64,000 nucleotides of DNA, from the NCBI RefSeq assembly GCF_963668085.1, contig NZ_OY764059.1:1798001-1862000 (forward strand). The letters run 5' to 3'. This DNA comes from an uncultured Ilyobacter sp. (lineage in GTDB: Bacteria; Fusobacteriota; Fusobacteriia; Fusobacteriales; Fusobacteriaceae). A program made the translations under genes and the position numbers. A model generated the notes under the pieces. The model was not told where the DNA came from and did not search any database. It saw only the letters and a program-made list of their open reading frames with translations. Below are positions 25,369 to 34,098 of the stretch, in pieces (positions within the stretch are counted from its first letter, which is position 1; every line of letters begins with the position of its first letter).

Positions 25369-26808
25369 CTAGATTTTAGACTGATTTACTATATTTTTCC
25401 CGGCAATTTTTCCAAATACCATGCATTCAGTAATGGCGCAACTTCCCAGTCTAGATGCTCCGTGGACTCCTCCTGTGACTTCTCCTGCTGCATATAAACC
25501 TTTTATTACATCACCCTCTATACTTATCACCCGGGCATCAGCATCTATCCTTATTCCCCCCATGGTAAAATGAACCTTAGGCCACAATCTCATGGCATAA
25601 TAAGGTGCCTCACAAATTGGAGAGGAGTTTTCAATAAGGGGTTTACCGAAATCCCTGTCCACGCCATCTTTAAAATTTTCATTAAATCTGTCTATGGCTT
25701 CTCTTATACCCTCCTTTGAAATTCCATAAAAATCCGCCACTTCTTCTAAACTATCAAACTTTCTAACCACTTTTCTCTTTAAGCCAGAATCTATGTTCCA
25801 CCCAGCCTCTCTCACAGCTTTTGAGTCGGCGATACCGATACAAGGATGTCCTATAGAGAGCAGTTTGTCTGAAAGAGTTTTTCTGTCTGCAAGCTCATTT
25901 ACAAATCGTTTTCCAGTGGCAGGATCTACAATAACTCCGTACTGAAATACTATGTATTCTGAAAACATAGGTCCCACTCCGTAGCCTGCCTCATCAGGAG
26001 ATGCCCATGGTCCTAGCTGGATGTGTGACAACTGAACCGGCATAGCCCCTATATTTATAGACTCCTTAATAACTTCCGATGTTGCAAATGGCTTATTGGT
26101 GGTACCTATTTTTCCTGTGAGCCTAGGATCCTGAGAGGATCTGAAGTCCACATCAGCTCCGAAGCCTCCAGTAGCCAGAATAACTCCTTTTTCTGCCTTT
26201 ATATACTTGTCCTTACCCTTCTCAGGATCTTTATAATCATAATCTTCTCTAACTACCACACCGCAGACCCTTTCATTTGAGTCCACAACTAGATTTTTCA
26301 AGTAGGACTTAAATCTTACTTCAATCCCCAGTTCGCTTATCTTTTCCATCTGTTTTTTTATAATTGTGGCCCCTGTGATATTTTTTGCTGTATAACAACG
26401 ATGCACCGAATGTCCTCCGAAAATATCTATTCTGTCAAGATACTCTACTTCTAGATAATCAACTGACCACTGAAAGACATCACGGGCATTGTCTACAACC
26501 ACTCTCACTAGTTCAGGGTAATTTATCCCAAGTCCCGCTTTCATCATATCCTCATACATCATATCGGGACTATCTACAAAACCGTACTTTTTCTGAAGCT
26601 CGGTCCCAGGTGCTGCAATTCCACCGTCACTGATAATAGAGTTTCCTCCTGCTGCATTCATTTTTTCCAAAACCAAGGTAGAAGCTCCGCTGTTGTGTGC
26701 CTCTATTGCAGCGGTAAGCCCAGCGAAACCACTACCTACAACTATTACATCTATTGTTTCATCCCATCTTTCAATATTTCCCTCAAAAATATGAGCCTTA
26801 CCAGTCAT
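25369..26808 (-). CDS. FAD-dependent reductase (fumarate-reductase-flavoprotein-like, no FMN domain)
   Basis: This 479-residue FAD_binding_2 protein opens with VIVVGSGFAGLTAAIEAHNSGA (about 19-40). It shares the catalytic framework of flavocytochrome c reductases: ELADRK (active-site Arg), VHFTMGG, and HGASRLG with the final Arg. The fumarate-type His (QxHPT) is replaced by QLGP, so the substrate is probably another activated alkene. There is no FMN_bind domain, heme motif or signal peptide. It is related to but distinct from the 570-residue protein encoded at 19134-20846. Electrons may come from the membrane Fe-S protein downstream. Confidence 0.85.
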   Translation of the reverse strand: MTGKAHIFEGNIERWDETIDVIVVGSGFAGLTAAIEAHNSGASTLVLEKMNAAGGNSIISDGGIAAPGTELQKKYGFVDSPDMMYEDMMKAGLGINYPELVRVVVDNARDVFQWSVDYLEVEYLDRIDIFGGHSVHRCYTAKNITGATIIKKQMEKISELGIEVRFKSYLKNLVVDSNERVCGVVVREDYDYKDPEKGKDKYIKAEKGVILATGGFGADVDFRSSQDPRLTGKIGTTNKPFATSEVIKESINIGAMPVQLSHIQLGPWASPDEAGYGVGPMFSEYIVFQYGVIVDPATGKRFVNELADRKTLSDKLLSIGHPCIGIADSKAVREAGWNIDSGLKRKVVRKFDSLEEVADFYGISKEGIREAIDRFNENFKDGVDRDFGKPLIENSSPICEAPYYAMRLWPKVHFTMGGIRIDADARVISIEGDVIKGLYAAGEVTGGVHGASRLGSCAITECMVFGKIAGKNIVNQSKI

Positions 26809-27162
26809 AATAATTCCCTCCTGAATTTCTTAATCTTATTAAATGTTAAAGCATCAATCTGTAATTGTAAAGAAATTTTAATAACTACAAAACGACATTT
26901 TTATTTTCATAGTTCATAATGAGCCTAATAAAAGAACATTGAGACTCACATAAGAACAATAAGATTTAAAAAATTATAATAGCTAAACATAAAGGAGGGG
27001 GAGGCATTAAAAACTCTTATAAAAAACAATAAATTTATATTAAAAGAAGCTTACAAAATATTATGAGAGAGCATATTTGAAAAGGTCAAATTGTATTGTG
27101 CTGTTGGAAAAGTCAAGTTTAAACTTATAATTTAAGATTAATTAAAAAAATAGGAGGTTTTT
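26809..27162. promoter_or_regulatory. Divergent control region between the flavoprotein and citrate transporter genes
   Basis: A rightward promoter for the citrate transporter is visible as TTGGAA (27104-27109), a 16-bp spacer and TATAAT (27126-27131). Upstream, AAGAACA is repeated directly at 26932-26938 and 26952-26958, 20 bp apart, with similar flanks. That spacing suits a dimeric OmpR-type response regulator such as the one encoded at 30992. A strong ribosome-binding-like AAAGGAGGGGGAGG at about 26991-27004 is not followed by a long frame. Confidence 0.55.
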
Positions 27163-28473
27163 ATGTTACTTGCTGTAGTAGGATTTTTAATGTTGTTTGT
27201 AATGATGTTTCTTTTGTTTAAAGGGAAAACCATTCCATTGGTTGTTTTCATTACCGTACCTGTAATAGCTGCTTTTATAGCTGGATTTTCAGTTCCCGAG
27301 GTAGTGGAGTTTATTAAAAAAGGGATAACTAAAACCAGTCCAATGGCTGTATTGTTTATTTTTTCAGTTACATTCTTTGGGCTTATGTCTGACGCCGGTA
27401 TGTTTGATGCTGTAGTTGATAAACTAGTTGCAAAAGCTGGTACCAATGTAGTTAGTATAGCGGTTGTTACTGCTCTAGTGGCAATTTTCTCACACTTGGA
27501 CGGAGCTACTGTTACTACTGTACTGGTTACGGTTCCTGCTTTCCTTCCTTTATATAGAAAATTAAACATTCGTCCTCAGCTTCTACTTTTAATCGTAGGT
27601 GCTGGAATGGGGGTAATGAACCTTCTTCCTTGGGGAGGCCCTGTAGCTAGAGCTTCAACTGTTTTAGGTATGGACCCCAATAAGTTATGGCATGTTATGA
27701 TTCCAGTTCAAATACTAGGAATTGTAACTACTGTCACAGTAGCTGTTCTTGCTGCAATGAGAGAAGTTAAGTACCACGGAGCTGGTGTAATAACACATTC
27801 AGAAGAAGTCGCAGTGGATGAAGTCGAGAAAAAAGATGACAAGGAAGACCTTAAGAGACCTAAGCTTCTTTTCTTTAATTTTGCATTGACAGCAGGTGTA
27901 CTGGCCTTACTTCTTATAGATATATTCCCTACTTACTTTGTATTTATGATCGGTTGTTGTGTTGCACTTATCGTTAACTATCCTGATCCAAAAGAACAGA
28001 AAAGACGTGTTAAAGCTCATGCTCCTGCAGCTCTAGATGTATCTGCAGTTATGCTTTCTGCCGGTATAATGGTTGGTGTTCTTGGAAAAAGTGGAATGCT
28101 AGAAGCTATGACAAAGCCATTACTTGTAATAATACCTTCAGCCTTAGCGAGTCATTTGCATATTTTATTAGGTACTGTCGCTTTACCACTTGGAACAATG
28201 CTTGGGACAGATTCTTATTTCTACGGTCTTATGCCACTTGCAATAGAGGTAGGAAAAAACTATCAAATTACAGGTCTTACTATGGCTGTTGCAATGATGA
28301 TAGGAAAAAATCTAGCTTTATTTATAAGTCCTCTGGTTCCAGCAACATTTTTAGGTATAGGGCTTGCTGACATTGAATTAAAAGACCACTTAAAGTATTC
28401 TTTTGGATGGTTATGGGCGACAGGAATGGTTATGCTTGTCTTTGCTGTAATGATAGGTATGATTGGTCTTTAG
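27163..28473 (+). CDS. Citrate transporter, CitMHS family
   Basis: This 436-residue membrane protein has about 11-12 helices. The conserved loops SHLDGATVTT (about 104-113) and LPWGGPVARAS (about 150-160) are typical of CitMHS carriers, which import citrate, often as a divalent-metal complex, with protons. A charged loop (EEVAVDEVEKKDDKEDLKR) divides the two halves near residue 220. It is followed by a strong terminator and then the divergently read two-component system. The sensor kinase downstream could sense an organic acid, so citrate control is plausible but inferred. Confidence 0.88.
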   Translation: MLLAVVGFLMLFVMMFLLFKGKTIPLVVFITVPVIAAFIAGFSVPEVVEFIKKGITKTSPMAVLFIFSVTFFGLMSDAGMFDAVVDKLVAKAGTNVVSIAVVTALVAIFSHLDGATVTTVLVTVPAFLPLYRKLNIRPQLLLLIVGAGMGVMNLLPWGGPVARASTVLGMDPNKLWHVMIPVQILGIVTTVTVAVLAAMREVKYHGAGVITHSEEVAVDEVEKKDDKEDLKRPKLLFFNFALTAGVLALLLIDIFPTYFVFMIGCCVALIVNYPDPKEQKRRVKAHAPAALDVSAVMLSAGIMVGVLGKSGMLEAMTKPLLVIIPSALASHLHILLGTVALPLGTMLGTDSYFYGLMPLAIEVGKNYQITGLTMAVAMMIGKNLALFISPLVPATFLGIGLADIELKDHLKYSFGWLWATGMVMLVFAVMIGMIGL

Positions 28474-28600
28474 TCAAGAGTTATTGTATGAAATTTTTAT
28501 TCCTTTCCTAAGAAAGTTACAACTTATATTTTAGGTAATGAGATCAACAAATCCAAAGAATTATATATTTCAAGAAATTTTTTAAGTGATATAATTTTAG

Positions 28601-28630
28601 AAAGATCCGAGGATATATCCTCGGATCTTT
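28601..28630. terminator. Bidirectional intrinsic terminator
   Basis: A perfect 30-bp palindrome (13-bp stem around a 4-nt loop) with T and A flanks lies between the convergent citrate transporter and the sensor kinase. Confidence 0.93.
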
Positions 28631-28641
28631 TGATTTTTTAT

Positions 28642-30864
28642 TTAAATATTGTCCATCAATCCTCTTATACTTCTGCTTAATTGACTAGCACTAACAGGTT
28701 TCATCAGATAGTCATCTATTACACCCTCCTGCATATACTCTTCTAAAGGTTCGTCTGAATAAGCTGTCATCAAAATAACCTTGATCTCTAGCTTACTCAT
28801 CTTTACTTTCTTAGAAAGCTGTATCCCGTTTATTTCAGGCATTGCAAGGTCTGTAATCACAACTTTGAAGTTATTCTTTATATAATCAAATCTTTTTAAA
28901 ATTTCACTTCCTTCAGTTATGACTGCAGTCTGATAGCCTAAATCACACAAGCCATTTTCAAGCATTTCTGCTACATCTTTGTCATCGTCTATAATTAATA
29001 TACTCTCATTTCCCAGTATATCTTCATTTTCCACATTTTTATCAGGGTCTGCTATTTTGTTAGTGCTTATTGGAAGGTATAAATCAAATCTGCTGCCTTT
29101 TCCTATTTCACTAAATACATTTATTGTTCCTCCATGTTTTCTAACTATTCCCTGAACAATAGAAAGTCCCAGACCATTGCTTTTTTCCGAAAGTTTCTTT
29201 GTAAAAAAAGGATCAAATATTTTTTCAATTGTATTTTCGTCCATTCCACATCCAGTGTCTTCAAAGGATATTTTTACATAGTCTCTTTTTATAAGCTTAC
29301 TTCGTTGCAATACTTCATCATTTTTATATTTCACTCTATCGGTACTTATTTTTAAGACTCCGTTATCTCGCCCTCTCATTGCATTAAAGGCATTGGTGCA
29401 GAGATTCAATACCACCTGATGGATTTGTGTCTCGTTTGCATAGAGATACCATTCCTCATTTTTTATATCTTTTAGTATTTTTATATCTGTAGAAAACAAA
29501 GTTTCTGAGAATCTCAAAGCGTCCCTTAAAACTTTATTGATAGAAATTACTTTGTATTTTATCTTTATATTTTTATCTCCGCTAAACAGCCTTATCTGGT
29601 CTATAATTTCCTGGGCTCTCTCAGAGGATTCATATATGCTTTTAGCATAATCATAACTTTTAATATTTGGATCTAAAGTCCTCAAAATCAATTCTGAATA
29701 TCCCATGATAGGTGTCAGCACATTATTAAATTCATGAGCTATTCCTCCGGTCATGGTGCCTATGGTTTCTAGCTTTCTTCTATGATGCAGTTCGGCATCT
29801 TTTTTTCTCAGTTCCTCTGTAGATTTATTAATCTCTCTTAGATAGCTTGTCTCCATTTCATAGGCTTCTTTATTCTTTATTATTCTCATAGTCAGAAAAA
29901 CAACCCATGAAAATATGAGTATGATCACCGAAGCAATAATAATACTGCTGTAAAGATAGTTTTCTATAGGCTCCTTTATCTCGTCATAAGATATTATTAT
30001 TGAGACAACCCAAAATTCGGTTCCTATTTGTACCCGTGAAAAAACATTGATTTTCTTGACTCTCTCTAGCTTTTCTTGAGGCCACCAATAGGAGTTATAT
30101 ATATAGGATCCTTCCTCTTCTGTTTTCCGCTTAATCAAAAGCCCTTTAAGCTCCTCTAGATCGAGACCTGGATATTTTTTTTCTCTGAATTTAACGACAT
30201 GTCCCCCTATATGTGATTTCACAGGATGCATTAAAATGTTACCATCAATGTCAGTAACAACTGCATATCCATGTTTCCCAGCTTTCACAGGTCTAACTAG
30301 AAGTTCTTGCATATTTTCCAATTTTATCTTTCCAAAAATAACCCCTATAATACCGCTATTTACAACAACCGGTTCTGCCATATTAAAAGAGAAACCATCA
30401 CTGCTATCTAGATAAGGCCTCCCCACATATGATTTTTTATTTTTTCTTACGTAATCCAGTTCATCATATAAAACTTCATAATTTACAAGAGAATCTACCT
30501 TGGGATAACTCAAAGTGTTTTTTTTATCTAGACTCACATAAAATAACTCCGAAACCTCCTTTTCCTGTGTGTGATAAAAGACTTCCAGAGTTTTTAAAAT
30601 TTCATCATTTATAAGTTCCTTATCAGTTTTTTCCAAATAACGTCCAAGATTTATAGTCATATCTTTTAGGCTTTTTTCTTTTTCATCCACGTATAGTTCC
30701 AAACTTTTCCCTATGGATTTAGACGAGGTCAAAAGATGCTCTATCTGCTGAGTCATTATTGTGTTCTGATAATTTAAAAATCCCCTATAGCTTATATTTC
30801 CCACTATTAAGATAATGAAAAATATGATCGCAAATGAAAATCTTTTCAGACTATTTTTTTTCAA
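28642..30864 (-). CDS. Hybrid sensor histidine kinase with extracellular Cache-type sensor
   Basis: The 740 residues show a transmembrane helix (about 10-25), an extracytoplasmic dCache-like sensor (about 30-300, with VGRPYLDSSDG and the second-lobe VVTDIDGNILMHP), a second helix (about 302-323), and a coiled linker. Then come the phosphorylated His in GGIAHEFNN (about 377), an HATPase domain with DTGCGMDE and GLGLSIVQGIV, and a C-terminal receiver with its Asp in VITDLAMPE (about 670). Cache sensors usually bind small organic ligands. It is divergent from the response regulator gene and convergent with the citrate carrier. Confidence 0.92.
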   Translation of the reverse strand: MKKNSLKRFSFAIIFFIILIVGNISYRGFLNYQNTIMTQQIEHLLTSSKSIGKSLELYVDEKEKSLKDMTINLGRYLEKTDKELINDEILKTLEVFYHTQEKEVSELFYVSLDKKNTLSYPKVDSLVNYEVLYDELDYVRKNKKSYVGRPYLDSSDGFSFNMAEPVVVNSGIIGVIFGKIKLENMQELLVRPVKAGKHGYAVVTDIDGNILMHPVKSHIGGHVVKFREKKYPGLDLEELKGLLIKRKTEEEGSYIYNSYWWPQEKLERVKKINVFSRVQIGTEFWVVSIIISYDEIKEPIENYLYSSIIIASVIILIFSWVVFLTMRIIKNKEAYEMETSYLREINKSTEELRKKDAELHHRRKLETIGTMTGGIAHEFNNVLTPIMGYSELILRTLDPNIKSYDYAKSIYESSERAQEIIDQIRLFSGDKNIKIKYKVISINKVLRDALRFSETLFSTDIKILKDIKNEEWYLYANETQIHQVVLNLCTNAFNAMRGRDNGVLKISTDRVKYKNDEVLQRSKLIKRDYVKISFEDTGCGMDENTIEKIFDPFFTKKLSEKSNGLGLSIVQGIVRKHGGTINVFSEIGKGSRFDLYLPISTNKIADPDKNVENEDILGNESILIIDDDKDVAEMLENGLCDLGYQTAVITEGSEILKRFDYIKNNFKVVITDLAMPEINGIQLSKKVKMSKLEIKVILMTAYSDEPLEEYMQEGVIDDYLMKPVSASQLSRSIRGLMDNI

Positions 30865-30991
30865 AAAATCTCCTCCTTTATTTTCATAAAGTGCTATAAT
30901 TAAATAAAATTAGTTTTTCAATTAATATTTTTAAATATTCTAACATAATTAGTCAGCTATTTTTCCTATTTTTTTAAGGAGGTCTTAAATT

Positions 30992-31684
30992 TTGAAAAAT
31001 CATGAAATATTGATCGTCGATGACGACATTAAAATATGCAACCTAATAAAAGAAGTACTCGAACCTGAAAATATAAACACTACTGTTGCAACAACAGGAA
31101 AAGAAGCTCAGTCTCTTCTAATATCTAAGACCTTTGACCTGATAATCTTAGATATAATGCTAGAAGATACCGACGGATTCCAACTTATGAGGAATATCCA
31201 GGTAGAGAAGATAGATACCCCTATAATTTTTCTGACTGGAAAACAACAGGACTATGATAAAATTTTGGCCTTTGGAATGGGGGCAGATGATTATATCACA
31301 AAACCATTTAGTGTCTCTGTTTTAATTGCCCGTGTCAAGGCACACCTTAGAAGGGGAGATCGTGTAAAAGAAATCCAACTATCTTCAAAAAAACTGGTGA
31401 AAGAACCATTTATTTTAAACCTTGATACTTACCAGCTTTTTAAAAATGGTAAAGAAATTTTCCTATCTGCAAAAGAGATTAAAATCATGAAATTTTTTAT
31501 GGAAAATCCAAATATAATATTCACCAAGGACCAGCTCTATGAAAAGATCTGGAATGATGTTTTTATAGACAATAATTCGGTTAGAGTTTACATCCTCAAC
31601 CTGAGAAAGAAAATCGAAGATAACCCTCAGAAACCAAAATATCTTAAAACCGCCTGGGGAATCGGGTACAAATTCACAGTTTAA
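30992..31684 (+). CDS. OmpR/PhoB family response regulator
   Basis: This 230-residue protein starts at a TTG with AAGGAGG nearby. The receiver domain (about 1-115) has the acidic pair VDDD near residue 8, the phosphoacceptor in LIILDIMLED (about 53), and KPF at about 104. A winged-helix DNA-binding domain follows (about 135-230), ending in LRKKIEDNP and the WGIGYKF signature. The hybrid kinase gene is divergent with only 127 bp between them. Likely targets include the citrate transporter region, with its 20-bp direct repeats. Confidence 0.94.
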   Translation: MKNHEILIVDDDIKICNLIKEVLEPENINTTVATTGKEAQSLLISKTFDLIILDIMLEDTDGFQLMRNIQVEKIDTPIIFLTGKQQDYDKILAFGMGADDYITKPFSVSVLIARVKAHLRRGDRVKEIQLSSKKLVKEPFILNLDTYQLFKNGKEIFLSAKEIKIMKFFMENPNIIFTKDQLYEKIWNDVFIDNNSVRVYILNLRKKIEDNPQKPKYLKTAWGIGYKFTV

Positions 31685-31700
31685 AAAAATCAAATATATC

Positions 31701-31734
31701 AATCCCTCAACAAATCCTTCTTTGATGAGGGATT
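31701..31734 (+). terminator. Intrinsic terminator of the response regulator gene
   Basis: AATCCCTCA and TGAGGGATT pair around a 16-nt loop and are followed by a run of T. Confidence 0.9.
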
Positions 31735-31768
31735 TTTTTTTATTCTGAAATTTCTAAAAATCTTTTTG

Positions 31769-31816
31769 TTGACAAAATAAAAAAAAAGGAGTAGATTTTA
31801 AGTGTGCATATGCACA
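31769..31816 (+). promoter_or_regulatory. Promoter and palindromic operator of the ORP-like cluster
   Basis: TTGACA (31769-31774), a 17-bp spacer and TAGATT (31792-31797) make a promoter whose start would fall at about 31804. A perfect 14-bp palindrome, TGTGCATATGCACA (31803-31816), covers that start. The first gene encodes a DUF134 DNA-binding protein, so autoregulation through this site is likely. Confidence 0.65.
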
Positions 31817-31839
31817 AAACGAATTTAGGAGGAGGTTTT

Positions 31840-32148
31840 ATGCCACGTTTTAGAAAAAAAAGATGCTGCCGAGTACTAGATGGAGAAAGAACCTTTAAAC
31901 CTAACGGAATTAAAATGAGAGAATTAGAGATAGTAAACATCAATCTCGATGAATTTGAGGCCATTCGGATATGTGACTACGAAAACAAAAACCAGATAGA
32001 GGCCAGTGAAATAATGGGCGTCTCTAGAGCCACCGTCCAGAGACTTCTCCAGTCAGGGAGAAAAAAAATCGTCGATGCATTGTTAAATAATAAGGCAATA
32101 AATATTAAAAATAATTATATCGATGCTGAAAAAGAGGAGGAAGTTTAA
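31840..32148 (+). CDS. DUF134 (UPF0251) family DNA-binding protein
   Basis: This is a 102-residue protein from the ATG at 31840, which has GGAGGAGG 5 nt upstream; an in-frame upstream GTG is not needed. The N-terminus (MPRFRKKRCC) and the helix-turn-helix ASEIMGVSRATVQRLLQSGRKKI are those of DUF134, related to sigma-factor region 4. DUF134 genes recur next to NifX-like and MinD-ferredoxin genes. It ends 2 bp before the Mrp-like gene and is probably the local regulator. Confidence 0.88.
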   Translation: MPRFRKKRCCRVLDGERTFKPNGIKMRELEIVNINLDEFEAIRICDYENKNQIEASEIMGVSRATVQRLLQSGRKKIVDALLNNKAINIKNNYIDAEKEEEV

Positions 32149-32150
32149 TT

Positions 32151-33344
32151 ATGAGTTGTCAGAGCAGCAATCTAGATGAACAAGAAATAAAAATCAAGGA
32201 TAATATGGATCGGATTAAGCATAAGATAGTTGTCATGAGTGGTAAAGGTGGTGTAGGAAAGTCCACTATGTCAACCAATATAGCCTATGGTCTTTCCCTA
32301 GCTGGAAAGAAGGTGGGAATTTTAGATGCAGACCTTCACGGTCCAAATATCCCTCTTATGCTAGGAGTAGAAGGAACAAAACTTCCATCTTTGGAAAAAC
32401 CTTTGCAGTTAAGTGAAAATTTAAAGGTAGTTTCTCTCAGTTTTTATTTAGAAAACTCCAATAACCCAATTGTGTGGAGAGGACCGGCCAAAATAGGAGC
32501 TATCAAACAGCTTTTAGGAGATGTCGACTGGGGAGACCTTGATTATCTTGTGGTAGACCTTCCGCCTGGTACAGGGGACGAACCACTTACTATAGCTCAG
32601 AGCCTTGGAAAAGTAGACGGAAGTGTAATTGTCACAACTCCTCAGGATGTGGCTATCTTAGATTCTAGAAAATCTGTAAAGTTTTCAGAAATGGTAAATA
32701 TGCCTGTGATGGGAATAATCGAAAATATGAGTGGTTTTGTATGTCCTCACTGCAACCAAAGAATAGACATCTTTAAAAATGGTGGAGGAGAAAGGGCAGC
32801 CAACGAGATGAATGTCAATTTTCTAGGTAAGATACCTATGACTGCTGAGATGGTAGAGGCTGGAGATCAGGGAAAACCTTATATCTTCTCCCAAAGAGAG
32901 GGTGTGGCTTATGAGGCTCTGAATTCAGTAATAACAAGTATTATAAATAAAACAGAAGGAGATGAAGAAATTATGGATAATCTAAAAATAGCTTTTCCTA
33001 CAAACAACGGTGAAACTGTAGAATCTCATTTTGGGCACTGTAAACAATTTGCAATTTATACTGTAAAAGGAGAAGAAATTCTAAACAAAGAATTTGTAGA
33101 TGCACCTCCACACGAGCCTGGACTACTTCCAAAATTCCTTGGTGAGCTCAATATTAACACTATAATAACAGGAGGAATGGGTCAAAGAGCAATAGACCTT
33201 TTCACAGCTCAAAATATAGATGTCATTCTCGGGGCATCTGGAAAAATTGATAATAACTTAAAAGAATTTACTGGAGGAGAACTGTATTCAAAGGGTTCTG
33301 CTTGCAGCCATGACCACGATGAGGAACACAGCTGTAGTCACTAA
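32151..33344 (+). CDS. mrp: Mrp/NBP35-type ATPase fused to a NifX-like domain
   Basis: This is a 397-residue fusion. Residues 24-270 are an Mrp/NBP35 P-loop ATPase with GKGGVGKST (31-39), DADLHGPNIP (59-68), and the Cys198-x2-Cys201 pair in FVCPHC that bridges a dimeric Fe-S cluster. Residues about 277-375 are a NifX/NifB-type domain like that of the orange protein. The tail (385-397) is rich in Cys and His. Mrp proteins carry or load Fe-S clusters in the cytoplasm. The fusion places an ATPase and a metal-cluster binding domain in one chain. It is followed by an intrinsic terminator. Confidence 0.92.
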   Translation: MSCQSSNLDEQEIKIKDNMDRIKHKIVVMSGKGGVGKSTMSTNIAYGLSLAGKKVGILDADLHGPNIPLMLGVEGTKLPSLEKPLQLSENLKVVSLSFYLENSNNPIVWRGPAKIGAIKQLLGDVDWGDLDYLVVDLPPGTGDEPLTIAQSLGKVDGSVIVTTPQDVAILDSRKSVKFSEMVNMPVMGIIENMSGFVCPHCNQRIDIFKNGGGERAANEMNVNFLGKIPMTAEMVEAGDQGKPYIFSQREGVAYEALNSVITSIINKTEGDEEIMDNLKIAFPTNNGETVESHFGHCKQFAIYTVKGEEILNKEFVDAPPHEPGLLPKFLGELNINTIITGGMGQRAIDLFTAQNIDVILGASGKIDNNLKEFTGGELYSKGSACSHDHDEEHSCSH

Positions 33345-33350
33345 TTAATA

Positions 33351-33370
33351 AAAACCGGATTTCCGGTTTT
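33351..33370 (+). terminator. Intrinsic terminator/attenuator inside the ORP-like cluster
   Basis: AAAACCGGA and TCCGGTTTT pair around a 2-nt loop and are followed by TATTAT. It lies 6 bp after the Mrp-NifX stop and likely lowers expression of the following genes or marks a second transcription unit. Confidence 0.8.
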
Positions 33371-33428
33371 TATTATAATGATAATATTGGATAATCAAAT
33401 AATATTATTTGCAAATAGGAGGTCTATT

Positions 33429-33662
33429 ATGTTTGGAAGAAGATCAAGATTTAACAGAGGTTTTAGCAAGCTTAGCTCTTTAGAAAATGAAAATCAATTT
33501 GGAAGATGTGTCAGAAACAGAGAAGACAGATTTTTCTGCAGAGAAGGATCTGGACATTCTGTAAGAAACAGCCAAAACAGAAGAGAATTTTTAGAAAATA
33601 AAAAAGAAATTTTAAAAAACAAGTTAGAAAATTTGGAAAATCTCATATCTGAACTAGATTAA
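33429..33662 (+). CDS. Small Arg-rich protein with coiled-coil tail (DUF5320-like)
   Basis: This 77-residue protein starts at the ATG at 33429, which has AGGAGG 7 nt upstream; the frame extends further up without a site. The first 45 residues are rich in Arg, Gly, Ser and Asn with two Cys. The last 32 form a heptad-like coiled coil (ENKKEILKNKLENLENLISELD). This plan resembles DUF5320 proteins, which commonly sit beside NifX-like and MinD-ferredoxin genes. The function is unknown; it may be a partner or scaffold for the NifX-like protein 60 bp downstream. Confidence 0.68.
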   Translation: MFGRRSRFNRGFSKLSSLENENQFGRCVRNREDRFFCREGSGHSVRNSQNRREFLENKKEILKNKLENLENLISELD

Positions 33663-33721
33663 GCACGATAAATTTTTTATTCAGGATTAAATTAAAAGTG
33701 ATTCCAAAGGAGGAATATAAG

Positions 33722-34096
33722 ATGAAAATAGCAGTAGCATCTAAGGGTGAAGGTTTAAAAGCAGAAATCGACAACATGTTCGGAAGAGCAGAATTCTTTG
33801 TAATAGTAGATTCTGAAAATTCAGAGGTGAAAAGCATAGAAAATACAGCAAAAAATGAATCAAACGGTGCCGGTGGGAAGGCTGTAAAATTACTTTCAAA
33901 TGAGGGAGTAGAAATAATCGTAGCTCCTGAACTAGGACCTAAGGCAGTCACAGCAGTAGAAGCCTTTAAAATAAAGGCGTATAAAAAGGACAGTTTTAAA
34001 ACAGTGGAAGAGGCAGTAAAAGCTTATAAAGAAGGAAAATTAAGAGAGTTTGAGTCTGCTTCTGTAAGAGAGCATTCAGGACTAAGAAGGGCATAA
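33722..34096 (+). CDS. NifX/orange-protein-like dinitrogenase cofactor domain protein
   Basis: This 124-residue protein starts at the ATG at 33722 behind AAAGGAGG. It is a single NifB/NifX-type domain: KIAVASKGEGLKAEIDNMFGRAEFF at the start, then a central GVEIIVAPELGPKAVTAVEAF. Relatives bind metal clusters: NifX and NafY bind FeMo-co, and the Desulfovibrio orange protein binds a Mo-Cu-S cluster. It has no nitrogenase context here, so an orange-protein-like role is the better guess. It ends 2 bp before the first MinD-ferredoxin gene. Confidence 0.88.
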   Translation: MKIAVASKGEGLKAEIDNMFGRAEFFVIVDSENSEVKSIENTAKNESNGAGGKAVKLLSNEGVEIIVAPELGPKAVTAVEAFKIKAYKKDSFKTVEEAVKAYKEGKLREFESASVREHSGLRRA

Positions 34097-34098
34097 TA

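Noticed and set aside
31463..31702. Minus-strand frame opposite the response regulator gene
   Set aside because: It is a shadow of the opposite-strand gene with no initiation signal.
33698..34096. Nitrogenase cofactor gene (nifX) as the literal function
   Set aside because: There are no nif genes nearby and the partners are MinD-ferredoxin ATPases, so an orange-protein-like role fits better.
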